DNA of 64,000 bases from Pseudomonas sp. B21-048 (lineage in GTDB: Bacteria; Pseudomonadota; Gammaproteobacteria; Pseudomonadales; Pseudomonadaceae): contig NZ_CP087168.1 in assembly GCF_024748615.1 (NCBI RefSeq), positions 744,001 through 808,000 of the forward strand, read 5' to 3'. Shown piece after piece: positions 36,327 to 45,349 of this stretch. The translations under genes were made by a program, and so were the position numbers. The notes under the pieces are model-generated. The model made no database searches, was not told where the DNA came from, and saw only the letters and a program-made list of their open reading frames with translations. Every line of letters begins with the position of its first letter. Within the stretch, counting starts at the first letter, position 1.

Positions 36327-37502
36327 ATGCCCCATTCCGTTTCCATCGTCGCTGCCGCTCACTCCCGTTTTGGTCGTCTGGACGGCTCTACGCTGGAAGA
36401 CCTTATCGTGCAGGTTACCCGCGAAGCCCTGGCGGATGCCGCCATCGACGCCTCAGAAGTCGACGCCCTGTTCCTCGGGCATTTCAATTCGGGGATGGTT
36501 GCGGATGGTTTTCCCGCTTCATTGATGCTGCAAGCCGACGCAGGCTTGCGCTTCAAGCCTGCCACCCGCTGTGAAAACGCCTGCGCCTCGGGCTCGGCGG
36601 CGATTCACGCGGGGATCAATGCGATCCGCTCAGGCTCTGCTGAGCTGGTGTTGATCGTGGGCGCCGAGAAGATGACTTCCAACTCTACAGCCGAGGTCAC
36701 CAAGGCCCTGGCCGGTGCCGGTTATCAGAACGACGCCCAAGAGGCCGGGCTGAGTTTTCCGCAGTTATTCGGCCTGGCTGCGCAACAGTACCGTGACCGC
36801 TACCAGTGCCCGATGGCATCGATGGCCGCCATCGCCACCAAAAACCACTCCAACGCCATGGCCAACCCCTTGGCGCAGATGCACCGGGTCATGGATTTCG
36901 AACATTGCAACAATGTGTCCAAAACCAATCCGTATGTGGCGCAGTCGCTGCGTCTGACCGACTGTTCGCTGATCAGCGATGGGGCTGCCGCCATTGTGCT
37001 GGCCTCGTCCAGGCGAGCCAGGCAGTTTCGTCGTGAGGTGTTGATTCGCTCGGTGGCTCAAGTCAACGATTTCCTGCCGATTACCCAGCGTGACATCATC
37101 GCGTTTGAAGGCCCACGGCGTGCGATCCATTCGGCTTTGCGCGGGGCTAATGTCACCTTGGGCGATCTGAGTTTTGCAGAGGTCCATGACTGTTTCACCA
37201 TTGCCGAACTGCTGATCTACGAAGCCATGGGCCTGGTCCCCAAAGGCGAGGGGCACCGAGCGCTGGATGACGGTATTGTGCGGGCGGGCGGGCGTTTGCC
37301 GGTGAACCTGTCTGGCGGACTCAAGGCCAAGGGGCATCCTGTGGGTGCCACGGGGGTATCGATGCACGCTATGGCCTTTTGGCAGTTGACGGGCGAGCCT
37401 GTCGGCCTGGCCGTGCCGAACCCCGAGTTCGGTCTATTGTTCAACATGGGTGGCATGGCGGTCGCCAATTATGCCTCGGTGCTTCAGGCTCACAGGGCTT
37501 GA
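36327..37502 (+). CDS. Thiolase-family acetyl-CoA acyltransferase
   Basis: 391 aa from the ATG at 36327. The nucleophilic cysteine lies in CENACASGSAAIHAG (C86), the second active-site histidine in EVHDCFTIAE, and the C-terminal GLKAKGHPVGATGVS gives the last histidine/glycine block. It belongs to the SCP-x/lipid-transfer-like thiolases that cleave or form beta-ketoacyl-CoA. Two bases separate it from the acyl-CoA synthetase gene, so they form one operon. Confidence 0.9.
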   Translation: MPHSVSIVAAAHSRFGRLDGSTLEDLIVQVTREALADAAIDASEVDALFLGHFNSGMVADGFPASLMLQADAGLRFKPATRCENACASGSAAIHAGINAIRSGSAELVLIVGAEKMTSNSTAEVTKALAGAGYQNDAQEAGLSFPQLFGLAAQQYRDRYQCPMASMAAIATKNHSNAMANPLAQMHRVMDFEHCNNVSKTNPYVAQSLRLTDCSLISDGAAAIVLASSRRARQFRREVLIRSVAQVNDFLPITQRDIIAFEGPRRAIHSALRGANVTLGDLSFAEVHDCFTIAELLIYEAMGLVPKGEGHRALDDGIVRAGGRLPVNLSGGLKAKGHPVGATGVSMHAMAFWQLTGEPVGLAVPNPEFGLLFNMGGMAVANYASVLQAHRA

Positions 37503-37504
37503 GC

Positions 37505-39046
37505 ATGAACATTGCCAACTGGCTGAACGACGCCGGTCGACGCTGGCCAGAACGTCCAGCGTTATTTGAGGGACAGCGGCAAGTCGCCGACTACGCCACG
37601 TTTGCCGCTCATGTCCGTAGTCGTGCCGCGCAGCTCATAGGCGAGCACGGCATTGCGCCCGGCGACCGTGTGGCGCTGTTCATGAAGAACAGTTGCGAAT
37701 ACCTCGAATTACTCTATTGCGTCTGGTGGATTGGCGCGGTCGCGGTGCCGATCAACTGCAAGCTGCACCCTGTTGAAGCTGGCTGGATCGCCAACGATGC
37801 GCAAGCCCGTCTGATCTTCACCGAGGGCGGCAAGGTGTTCTCGCCCGAGATGTTGCCGCAGGGCTGTCGTGAACTGAATGAAGCGGACAGTGTGGTGTGT
37901 GCTTCGTTCGATGCGACGACGTTGGAAGATCCTTGCTCTCGTGATGCCGATGACCTTGCCTGGCTGTTCTACACCTCCGGCACCACCGGGCGATCCAAGG
38001 GGGTGATGCTGTCCCACGGCAACCTGACGGCCATGTCACTGTGTTATCCGCTCGACGTTGATCCGGTCAGTCCGGATGATGCAGTGGTGTACGCGGCCCC
38101 GATGTCCCATGGCGCCGGCCTTTACAACTTTATCCATGTGCGTTGCGGAGCTCGCCATGTTGTCCCCGAATCCCGCGGTTTCAAGGCCGACGAGCTGTTC
38201 GAACTGGCGAGCGGGCTGCGCGATCTCATGTTGTTCGCCGCGCCAACCATGGTCAAGCGCATGGTTGAACAGGCTCGGCGCCAAGGCTACGGCGGCGACG
38301 GGATCAAAACCATTGTCTACGGTGGCGCGCCGATGTACCTGAAGGATCTGCAAGAAGCGGTCGAGACCTTTGGCGCGCGGCTGGTGCAGATCTATGGTCA
38401 GGGGGAGAGCCCGATGACGATCAGCGCGTTGTCGCGTGAGTTGATCGCGGATCGAAACAGTCCCGACTGGGCCTCTCTGGCAGCTTCCGTGGGTCGGGCA
38501 CATTCGTGCATGGAGATCAGGATTCTGGACCCTGAGCACCGACCGTTGCCTCCCGGCCAGTCAGGGGAAATCGCCGTGCGTGGTCCCACCGTCATGCAAG
38601 GCTACTGGCGCAACGACGAGGCGACTCGCCAGACCTTGGTGGATGGCTGGCTGTTAACCGGCGACATCGGCTTTCTTGATCACGCGGGTTATCTGACGCT
38701 CACCGATCGCTCCAAGGATGTGATCATTTCCGGCGGCTGCAACGTGTACCCTCGGGAAGTAGAAGAAGTGTTGGCGCAGCACCCGGAAGTATTTGAAGTC
38801 TGTGTGGTTGGCGAGCCGAATGTGCAGTGGGGGGAAATGGTGGTAGCGTTCGTCGTTCCCCGTGCAGCAGGATCGCTCGATGAATCGTTGCTCAACGCAT
38901 GGTTCGTCGAACGCATGGCGTCATTCAAAAAACCGAAGAAATACGTATTTTGCTCGGAGCTGCCCAAGAACAGTTACGGCAAGATCCTCAAGACCGAGCT
39001 GCGCCTCTGGTTGAAGGAGGTCGCGAACGGCACTGCAGTTCCCTGA
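37505..39046 (+). CDS. Acyl-CoA synthetase (AMP-forming)
   Basis: 513 aa from the ATG at 37505; the longer frame from 37379 overlaps the thiolase gene. ANL-superfamily motifs are present: the P-loop LFYTSGTTGRSKGVMLSHGN, IYGQGESPMT (A5 motif), DGWLLTGDIGFLDHAGYLTLTDRSKDVIISGG (A7/A8) and the catalytic lysine in PKNSYGKILK near the C-terminus. It activates a carboxylic acid to its CoA thioester for the adjacent thiolase. The substrate is unknown. Confidence 0.92.
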   Translation: MNIANWLNDAGRRWPERPALFEGQRQVADYATFAAHVRSRAAQLIGEHGIAPGDRVALFMKNSCEYLELLYCVWWIGAVAVPINCKLHPVEAGWIANDAQARLIFTEGGKVFSPEMLPQGCRELNEADSVVCASFDATTLEDPCSRDADDLAWLFYTSGTTGRSKGVMLSHGNLTAMSLCYPLDVDPVSPDDAVVYAAPMSHGAGLYNFIHVRCGARHVVPESRGFKADELFELASGLRDLMLFAAPTMVKRMVEQARRQGYGGDGIKTIVYGGAPMYLKDLQEAVETFGARLVQIYGQGESPMTISALSRELIADRNSPDWASLAASVGRAHSCMEIRILDPEHRPLPPGQSGEIAVRGPTVMQGYWRNDEATRQTLVDGWLLTGDIGFLDHAGYLTLTDRSKDVIISGGCNVYPREVEEVLAQHPEVFEVCVVGEPNVQWGEMVVAFVVPRAAGSLDESLLNAWFVERMASFKKPKKYVFCSELPKNSYGKILKTELRLWLKEVANGTAVP

Positions 39047-39087
39047 GTTGTGTTTCCCATGGATAAAATCAGACAGGAGTCCCTCAC

Positions 39088-40428
39088 GTGGACATTCAAC
39101 AGAAAAACCCGGCCCGGCAACGGCGTCGGGCGTTTATCGGTGCAACGTCCGGCCACCTGATCGAGTGGTACGACTACGGCGTCTATGGTTTTCTTGCCGT
39201 CTATATCGGCAAGGCGTTCTTCGTCTCTGATGACCCGACCACCAGCCTGCTCGCCAGTTTTGCGGCTTTTGCCTTGAGTTTTTTCATCCGGCCGCTGGGA
39301 GGGCTGTTCTTCGGTCCGCTGGCGGACAAGATCGGTCGGCGCACAACCCTGATCACCGTGCTGGTGATGATGGCCGGTTCGACCTTCTTGCTGGGGGTGC
39401 TGCCGACCTATGCCTCGATAGGGATTGCAGCGCCGATCATTCTGGTGTTAATCCGCTGTGTACAGGGCTTCTCGGCCGGTGGCGAGATCGGCACCATCAC
39501 CAGCTTCATCTCCGAGTACGCCGGGCCTGGGCGACGCGGCTTCGCCACATGCTGGTTGATGGTAACGGCGGTGCTCGGACTGTTACTGGGCGGTGCCGTG
39601 GCCAACGGCATGACCTGGGTCATGGGCGCCGACCTGATGCAAGCCTGGGGTTGGCGTATTCCGTTTCTGATTGCGGCACCTCTGGGCCTGATCTCGATGT
39701 ACATTCGCCTGAAGCTTGAAGACAGTCCCGAGTTCCTGGCATTGCAGCGCTCGGGGGAAACCTCCAGGGCGCCTCTGCGAGAAGTCTGGCAGTGGAAACG
39801 GGCGATTGCCCTGGTGTTCTTCATCATTACCCTGCACAGCTCGATCTTCTATCTGGTGCTGACCTTTGTCTCGATCTACATGTCGAGCATTCTCAAGTTC
39901 GACAGCGGCACGACCTTGCTCTACGTCTTCGTTGCCAGCTTATCGGCCGCAGTCGTCATGCCATTCGGCGGTGCGTTCACGGATAGAAACGGGCGTAAGC
40001 CGTTTCTGTTGGTGGTCGGCACCCTGGCCACCTTGGCGATGTACTGGCTCTTCAAATCGGCCCCCACGGCGACGCCTGCTTCATTTATCTACCCGTTGAT
40101 GGCGGTGGCCATCCTGTTCGGCCTGTATGCCTCGTCGACTTACGCGTTAATGAGCGAGTTGTTGCCCACCCGAATCCGCTCCACCGGTATCGCGGTGGCG
40201 TACAACATTCCGGTGGCGGTATTCGGTGGTAGCGCACCGCTGATTTCTACCTGGTTGATCAAGGTGACCGGAGACATTACGTCGCCCTGGTACTTCTACA
40301 TAGGCACGGGAGTGGTGTCGTTGATTGCGTTGGTGCTGTTGCGCAAGGAGGATTTTGTCGCCTGTGCAAGTCCCGTCGAGGTGCCGGGCGTTGGGCGAGC
40401 TGATATGGCGTTGGCCCCCGAGCCTTGA
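39088..40428 (+). CDS. MFS transporter, metabolite:H+ symporter (MHS) type
   Basis: 446 aa from a GTG at 39088 preceded by ACAGGAG. IGATSGHLIEWYDYGVYGFLA is the hallmark start of the MHS family (KgtP, ShiA, ProP), with FFGPLADKIGRRTTL (motif A) and RCVQGFSAGGEIGTITSFISEYA. About twelve helices. It probably imports the acid activated by the upstream acyl-CoA synthetase. It is the last gene of the unit, followed by a terminator. Confidence 0.9.
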   Translation: MDIQQKNPARQRRRAFIGATSGHLIEWYDYGVYGFLAVYIGKAFFVSDDPTTSLLASFAAFALSFFIRPLGGLFFGPLADKIGRRTTLITVLVMMAGSTFLLGVLPTYASIGIAAPIILVLIRCVQGFSAGGEIGTITSFISEYAGPGRRGFATCWLMVTAVLGLLLGGAVANGMTWVMGADLMQAWGWRIPFLIAAPLGLISMYIRLKLEDSPEFLALQRSGETSRAPLREVWQWKRAIALVFFIITLHSSIFYLVLTFVSIYMSSILKFDSGTTLLYVFVASLSAAVVMPFGGAFTDRNGRKPFLLVVGTLATLAMYWLFKSAPTATPASFIYPLMAVAILFGLYASSTYALMSELLPTRIRSTGIAVAYNIPVAVFGGSAPLISTWLIKVTGDITSPWYFYIGTGVVSLIALVLLRKEDFVACASPVEVPGVGRADMALAPEP

Positions 40429-40462
40429 GCATGCACGCGATAGACAAAATCCCAGATGCAAT

Positions 40463-40488
40463 AAAGCCCGCGCAAGACGGGCTTTGTT
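40463..40488 (+). terminator. Terminator of the thiolase-synthetase-transporter operon
   Basis: AAAGCCCG, CGCAAGA, CGGGCTTT followed by GTT; 35 bp after the transporter stop. Confidence 0.75.
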
Positions 40489-40537
40489 AATGCTTGAGGA
40501 TAGGCTCGCACAAGAGGGGCGAACCAGATTTCATTGA

Positions 40538-40610
40538 TGGATTTCAGGCACAAAAAAAGACGCCCTTGGACGTCTTTAGATGATTAAGTGGTGGGCCGGG
40601 GTAATTTGAA
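40538..40610. repeat. Left attachment repeat (degenerate copy of the tmRNA 3' end and terminator)
   Basis: Matches 60716-60789 with about five mismatches and one missing base: TGGATTTCAGGCAC, then the A-run and terminator hairpin, TTTAGATGAT, AAGTGGTGG and the CCGGGG/ATTTGAA part of the T-arm. Mismatches inside the tmRNA part show it is not functional. Confidence 0.88.
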
Positions 40611-40842
40611 TTCGATCGGTAAGATATTAACTTATAACATTTATATTGTTTTTTGTTTTTAGTTGGAATACCAATTGGAATACAACACTCCACTTGACCA
40701 CCCGCTTGCATTCGATCTTACCAGAACGCTTCGTAACCATGATTGGCAGTGAACTGCCCATAGCGCTGATTGCTGCCAATCAGCGTCGGCAGGGATCGGC
40801 CAAAGGCATTCGCTCGGCTGAAAGGCTAGACATGTAGCCTCC
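40611..40842. promoter_or_regulatory. Left end of the island with candidate integrase arm sites
   Basis: AT-rich DNA follows the left repeat. TTGGAATAC occurs twice with a 12-bp period (40663-40671 and 40675-40683); on the other strand this reads TTGGTATTCC, close to the TTTGGTATCC sites next to the integrase. The rest holds no supported gene; a 32-codon frame at 40739-40837 lacks a ribosome site. Confidence 0.4.
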
Positions 40843-43800
40843 TCAGGGCGAAGTAAAAATCCTCAAATCCACATCTAGTTCATCCGCTGTGCTTAGCCAA
40901 TCCTCGATAAGCTGAAAAGCTTGAATACTCTCGGGCGAAGATTTGAGTGGGTTTCCCATGCTTTTGATGAAATGGTCACTGGAAAATGAATTTCCACCCA
41001 CGATCCAGATCTCTTTTTTACATCTCATTGATTTTCTTCGTTCGCAGATAAGATCCCAAACTCGCTCAGAAAGAGTGCCGTCAGGTGCTACCGGATGATT
41101 AATTTGACCATCGAATAATCTATAGCGCGTCCCGAGCGGATAAGTTGCATCATTGGAGGGCCAGCACCCATTCCACGTTTTGAAATTTCCCGGTTTTATG
41201 TTCTTGTTATTAGAAACAAGCATATGAATATTTTTAATCGCTTGACTGCCGACCTCGGCGAGAGCACCTGCTGATGATTTTGGATTGAGGGTGTCGCCAC
41301 ACTTGACATGAACGAAACATAGCCTCTCAGGGGATGACAAAATGAAATCGCCCGGCTCAACGCCCATATCGCAGCAAAGCACGAGATCACAACCAGGTAT
41401 GAACTTGGCGAACGGCCCCAGCTCGCCGTGTGGCGTGCCTGGGTTCCCATATCCCTTTAGCCTGTCGATGAGATGGAAAATCGAGTCCGTATCAAAGTTG
41501 TCTCTGGTGGTTTGAAAATATTTGTGATCCCGGACGTGACCTTTCTCCTTAAGGTTTTGGCTCCGCATCTCTGGAAGTGGGAACAGCGACGCTCCCGCGA
41601 AACTTTGTTCAGCTTCGATTCCCCGCTCATAAGGAAGTGCCAATCTGTAAAAGCTTCCTCCTAGATACGTGACCCCATCCTCATACAGTACTTTCAAGCG
41701 ATGGCCAAAATTTAGATATTCCACTACCCATTCATGATCAGCCCTTCCTTCAGAAATACCAGCGAGCTGGACTTCGAAACATAAAGCATCGTCCGAGTAC
41801 GTCAAAGCTAGTTCAACCAACTCACCATGTGCATGGAAGCTGATTCCGTCATTGAAGTTTACGTAAATAAACTCTGCATGGATCTCGCCCCGGCCGATCT
41901 GCCTAGGTCCATCGAGTTCATTGAAATCTAGCAATACGGAAAGGATCTTTGCATCCGGCCTTTCGGCTATCGGTTGCGCGTAGGATTTGATAAGCCGTCC
42001 GGCATTGCCTCCTGCCTCGATGCATTCGCTGACCACGTCGATCCATTGAGAAAGATCATACAGCGTGAAATTGGATTCCTTCTGATCGACCACTCGGCCT
42101 GATCTGGCACCAATGTAGTAGCTACTGTCTTTCTTGCCGTCCAAGCCAATATTGTCGACTTTCACCATCGTTAAGGCATATCTGGAATTGCTCTGATTAC
42201 TACGGCTTCTATCTAGGTTTTGTCCCTTCAAAGCCACAGACTCCGGACGTCGAACAGCTTGGCCAATAGCTCGGGCGTGAGTCTCCTTGACCTGATGAAT
42301 CGCGGTCCTGGCCGCTAACGCAGTAAGCTTGTCGATATGGATGGCATTACGCAGCCGATATTGCTCTTGGTTGTAGTATCGCCCGCCGCCGCTATCGAAT
42401 ATTGCTACACCCGACCCCATCTCCTTTACGACAATTACATGAAGTTTTGGCTCAAAAAACAGCTTGTTAGAAAAGAATTTCGAGCTATTAAACGACACGT
42501 AGACCATGACTTTTAGGTCGAGGACCTCCTCATAGCTCTTGACCAAGGCCCCGTATCCATGAAGCTCCCAGTAGAGGCGATCCATAAGTAAGGACAGGGA
42601 AAATTCTTCCTCCTTCTGCACGAAGCACACCGAAGCGTGAGGGATTTTGATGTCGTCCTCAGGAACTAACTCATTGAGATCCACTCGCTCCTTGAATTTG
42701 CCATCGAAATAGCTGTACTTGGGGAAACTATCGAGGAAGGACTCGATTAGGTAGCTCGTACTGAGAGACTTTACGAATTCTGACGCTCCTCCACTGGCGA
42801 GATAATCGTCAAATTTTTGGTAGCCATCCCACATCCCCTCATTCGCCCCCCGGCTAAGATCCAATACCAAGGGCTGGGCTTCCCCGTAACGCCGGACGAT
42901 CCGGCCGACGGCTTGTACCAGCTCTCGCCCACTACCCAACTCGTAGGTCAGAACCAATAATTTGGCTTCGGGAATGTCTATGCCTTCGTCGAGCTTGTGC
43001 TGGTGAATGATTACCCTGAGGCCCTCAACTTTAAGTGCTCGTCCAACCCGCTTAAATTTATTTGTCTCCTCCTCATTTTCCAAACGCTCATGGACACTTG
43101 CGGTGCAAAAAAGTGGAGCTATTAGGTTGTGATATCTCTCGATTTCCTCAAGGCTCTTGCACTTAACGATGCATTTTAGGCTGTCGTCGACTTCCAGATA
43201 GTCCGTAATCTTCGCGAGCATTTTCGCTTCATCGGCAATCTGCTCATAAAAAGGCTCCGAAATTACTCCATCGGCTACAGCATCTTTGAACGTAAACACA
43301 TAGAAGTGGTCTGTACTCACGTTTAATTCAAACAGGTCATTCCTATAAGGCGTCGCGGTAATCACCACCTTCATGGCGGAAGATTGGCGGATTATTTCTC
43401 GCCAAACGGGTGACGGCTCTGAATGGCCTTCATCAACGATAATTAAATCGAAGTCCTGCTGAATTTTTCCAAGAGCCTCATCTCCGATAAATGTTAGTTT
43501 CTGGAAACTGGTTATGTAAACTCCATCGCCTTGCCCGAAATCAGAATCCCTGAAAGTTTTCTTAAGTTTAAAGTTTTTATCATCGATTGTGGTGCGAAAG
43601 AATTTTTTAGAAATCTCTCGAAAAAGTTGATCTTTCACTGCTTTGCGGTGACATATAACAAGGACTTTAGCTGCGCTCGAGAGATGGGATATAAGCGAAA
43701 TGACCCCCGTTTTTCCCGCCCCGGTGGGCAGATTTATTAATAAGGCTTTATCCGCTTCATTTTCCTCGGCATACTTCACGAAACTTCGCACTGCGCCGAG

Positions 43801-43896
43801 TTGGCAGTTTCTTAGCTTTTCTTTCGCTGAATCCAAATACTCGAGAATTTTCACAACGTTCGTCCATGTCGAAGGAGGGCGTGTTCGTAATGCCAC
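40843..43896 (-). CDS. Large SF2 (DEAD/DEAH-type) helicase with uncharacterised C-terminal region, putative defence protein
   Basis: 1017 aa. The helicase core is clear: Walker A LPTGAGKTG (56-64), DEGH box IIVDEGHSE (155-158), motif III ITATPYRND, helicase-C region with LDEGIDIPEAKLLVLTY and motif VI ELVQAVGRIVRRYG. About 600 residues follow with no domain I can name. Near 850, GVEPGDFILSSPERLCFVHVKCG followed by SAGALAEVGSQAIKNI looks like a PD-(D/E)xK-type nuclease core with an altered ExK (HVK). So it may be a helicase-nuclease acting on foreign DNA; this is inference. The start is a GTG at 43896 without a good ribosome site. Codon use is more AT-rich than in the chromosome. Confidence 0.85.
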   Translation of the reverse strand: MALRTRPPSTWTNVVKILEYLDSAKEKLRNCQLGAVRSFVKYAEENEADKALLINLPTGAGKTGVISLISHLSSAAKVLVICHRKAVKDQLFREISKKFFRTTIDDKNFKLKKTFRDSDFGQGDGVYITSFQKLTFIGDEALGKIQQDFDLIIVDEGHSEPSPVWREIIRQSSAMKVVITATPYRNDLFELNVSTDHFYVFTFKDAVADGVISEPFYEQIADEAKMLAKITDYLEVDDSLKCIVKCKSLEEIERYHNLIAPLFCTASVHERLENEEETNKFKRVGRALKVEGLRVIIHQHKLDEGIDIPEAKLLVLTYELGSGRELVQAVGRIVRRYGEAQPLVLDLSRGANEGMWDGYQKFDDYLASGGASEFVKSLSTSYLIESFLDSFPKYSYFDGKFKERVDLNELVPEDDIKIPHASVCFVQKEEEFSLSLLMDRLYWELHGYGALVKSYEEVLDLKVMVYVSFNSSKFFSNKLFFEPKLHVIVVKEMGSGVAIFDSGGGRYYNQEQYRLRNAIHIDKLTALAARTAIHQVKETHARAIGQAVRRPESVALKGQNLDRSRSNQSNSRYALTMVKVDNIGLDGKKDSSYYIGARSGRVVDQKESNFTLYDLSQWIDVVSECIEAGGNAGRLIKSYAQPIAERPDAKILSVLLDFNELDGPRQIGRGEIHAEFIYVNFNDGISFHAHGELVELALTYSDDALCFEVQLAGISEGRADHEWVVEYLNFGHRLKVLYEDGVTYLGGSFYRLALPYERGIEAEQSFAGASLFPLPEMRSQNLKEKGHVRDHKYFQTTRDNFDTDSIFHLIDRLKGYGNPGTPHGELGPFAKFIPGCDLVLCCDMGVEPGDFILSSPERLCFVHVKCGDTLNPKSSAGALAEVGSQAIKNIHMLVSNNKNIKPGNFKTWNGCWPSNDATYPLGTRYRLFDGQINHPVAPDGTLSERVWDLICERRKSMRCKKEIWIVGGNSFSSDHFIKSMGNPLKSSPESIQAFQLIEDWLSTADELDVDLRIFTSP

Positions 43897-44226
43897 TGCC
43901 TGCTAAGCAGTGACCTAGCAGGCGGGAGTGTCAAAATGACATGGCTGACAGTATCTTGATACTTAGTGACGGTAAAGTGAGCGATTACAACCGCACGGGA
44001 GCAAGAGGTGGGTGCTCATTTTTGCTTCTCATCCTGTGATCTGCCATTTGAAAGTATGTCGGATATTCTCTTATGTCAGTTGGGAAGCTCAGATCTTAGG
44101 CCGGCACTAGGTACTTTGATTCTCTCATTACCCAAATGCAGTTAGCTTGGCTGGTTCAGCGACGAAGTGGTGGCCAATTTGGTCAGCAACCTGCTGACCA
44201 AATTGCCCTCGATACAGCTTCTTCCC
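43897..44226. promoter_or_regulatory. Promoter region of the helicase gene and terminator of the Mrr gene
   Basis: Near the helicase start lie CCTGCTA/TAGCAGG (43899-43922) and the palindrome AGTATC-TT-GATACT (43950-43963), a possible repressor site. At 44175-44205 CAATTTGGTCAGCA/TGCTGACCAAATTG is a perfect 14-bp hairpin just after the mrr stop. No gene seen. Confidence 0.45.
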
Positions 44227-45147
44227 TTATTCATCGTCGAAATAATCACGGTCCAATGCCGGAAGCCTCAGCAGTCGTGAGGTAACACCGACCTCGTTAT
44301 CCATCATCAGATTCACCAGACGGTTACCGTCCACCAAGACGATTCCTTCAACAGACTTGGCAAAATCAATAGCATGGGCGGTGAAGCCAGAAGTAGTGAT
44401 GAATACGCCGCGCTTCGCTTTCTGCCCTGCGAGGGCACCGTAGAAAGCTTGCAGCTCAGGACGGCCAACCGTGTTTTGCCAGCGCTTGGCCTGGACGTAG
44501 ACCTTCTCAAGTCCCAACTTATCGAGCGAGATAATGCCGTCGATACCAGCGTCGCCTGAGCCACCGACGCGTTGGAGATCACTGCGACTAGCGCCATAAC
44601 CCAGGCGGTGCAGGACATCCAGCACTATCACTTCAAAGCGGTTGGGAGTCACTTGCAATAGGCTATCCAGCAAATCGGCGGCGGTAGCTTCGCGCAATTC
44701 TTGCAACGCCTGCTCAAGGCGGTCATCCGGGCTGGCGGTGGCTGAAGTGACGTCAGACCCAATTTGAGCCTGATCATCCAGTGGGGTCGCATCGATTGCG
44801 ACTTTCAACTTCACATGCATATAGCCGATAGCCAAATGTTCCACTTCTTCGTGAGGGAGTGGCGCAGCGTTTTTTTCTGCATAGGTGATTCCGGCATCCG
44901 TCAGCTTCCAATACCCACGCTTTGCGCTGCTGGACAAGCCTGCACGTTTGAGCCGGTCATGCGCCCAGCCCGCGCGGTTTTTGTAGGTCGTCTGACCGCT
45001 AGCGATCAGCTCCTGCCGTTGCTCTTCCGTTAGGTGCAGCGTTTTTGCGGCTGCTTCCTGGGCATCCCGCGTGGGCGCACCTTCGGGCTTGGTCGCTAAA
45101 AAACGCAGCACTGGTTCGATGAACTGATCGTAAGTGGGAACGGACAT
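44227..45147 (-). CDS. mrr: Mrr-type restriction endonuclease
   Basis: 306 aa. An N-terminal winged-helix Mrr_N domain (about 5-95: SVPTYDQFIEPVLRFLATKP ... AKRGYWKLTDAGITYA) is followed by the Mrr catalytic domain: FEVIVLDVLHRLGYGA, GGSGDAGIDGIISLD (D203) and VYVQAKRW (Q219-x-K221), the Mrr version of PD-(D/E)xK, then the FITTSGFTAHAIDFA motif. It cleaves modified (methylated) DNA in known members. The ATG follows AAGGAAGG. It is divergent from hsdM. Confidence 0.93.
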   Translation of the reverse strand: MSVPTYDQFIEPVLRFLATKPEGAPTRDAQEAAAKTLHLTEEQRQELIASGQTTYKNRAGWAHDRLKRAGLSSSAKRGYWKLTDAGITYAEKNAAPLPHEEVEHLAIGYMHVKLKVAIDATPLDDQAQIGSDVTSATASPDDRLEQALQELREATAADLLDSLLQVTPNRFEVIVLDVLHRLGYGASRSDLQRVGGSGDAGIDGIISLDKLGLEKVYVQAKRWQNTVGRPELQAFYGALAGQKAKRGVFITTSGFTAHAIDFAKSVEGIVLVDGNRLVNLMMDNEVGVTSRLLRLPALDRDYFDDE

Positions 45148-45349
45148 TTTGCCTTCCTTTGGCGCAGGTAATTGTTGGGTCGAGTCACCTGGTCAGTCTG
45201 CAGGCGTAAGTGAAATCCTGGCTGACCAGTTGAGCTGTCTCGACGAACTTAGTGGGGTATCCTATGACATTTTGCACGGACATCTCACAGGTGCTTCGTT
45301 GCACCCAATTAGCGCACCGTTCGACGTTGTGACAGGAACCTGAATACTT

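Noticed and set aside
40538..40610. Possible tRNA or second tmRNA gene at the left end of the island
   Set aside because: Only the 3' T-arm/CCA part is present, with a base missing before the CCA and mismatches in the T-arm; it is an attachment-site copy.
40739..40837. A 32-codon frame between attL and the helicase gene
   Set aside because: No ribosome site and no recognisable feature; likely chance.
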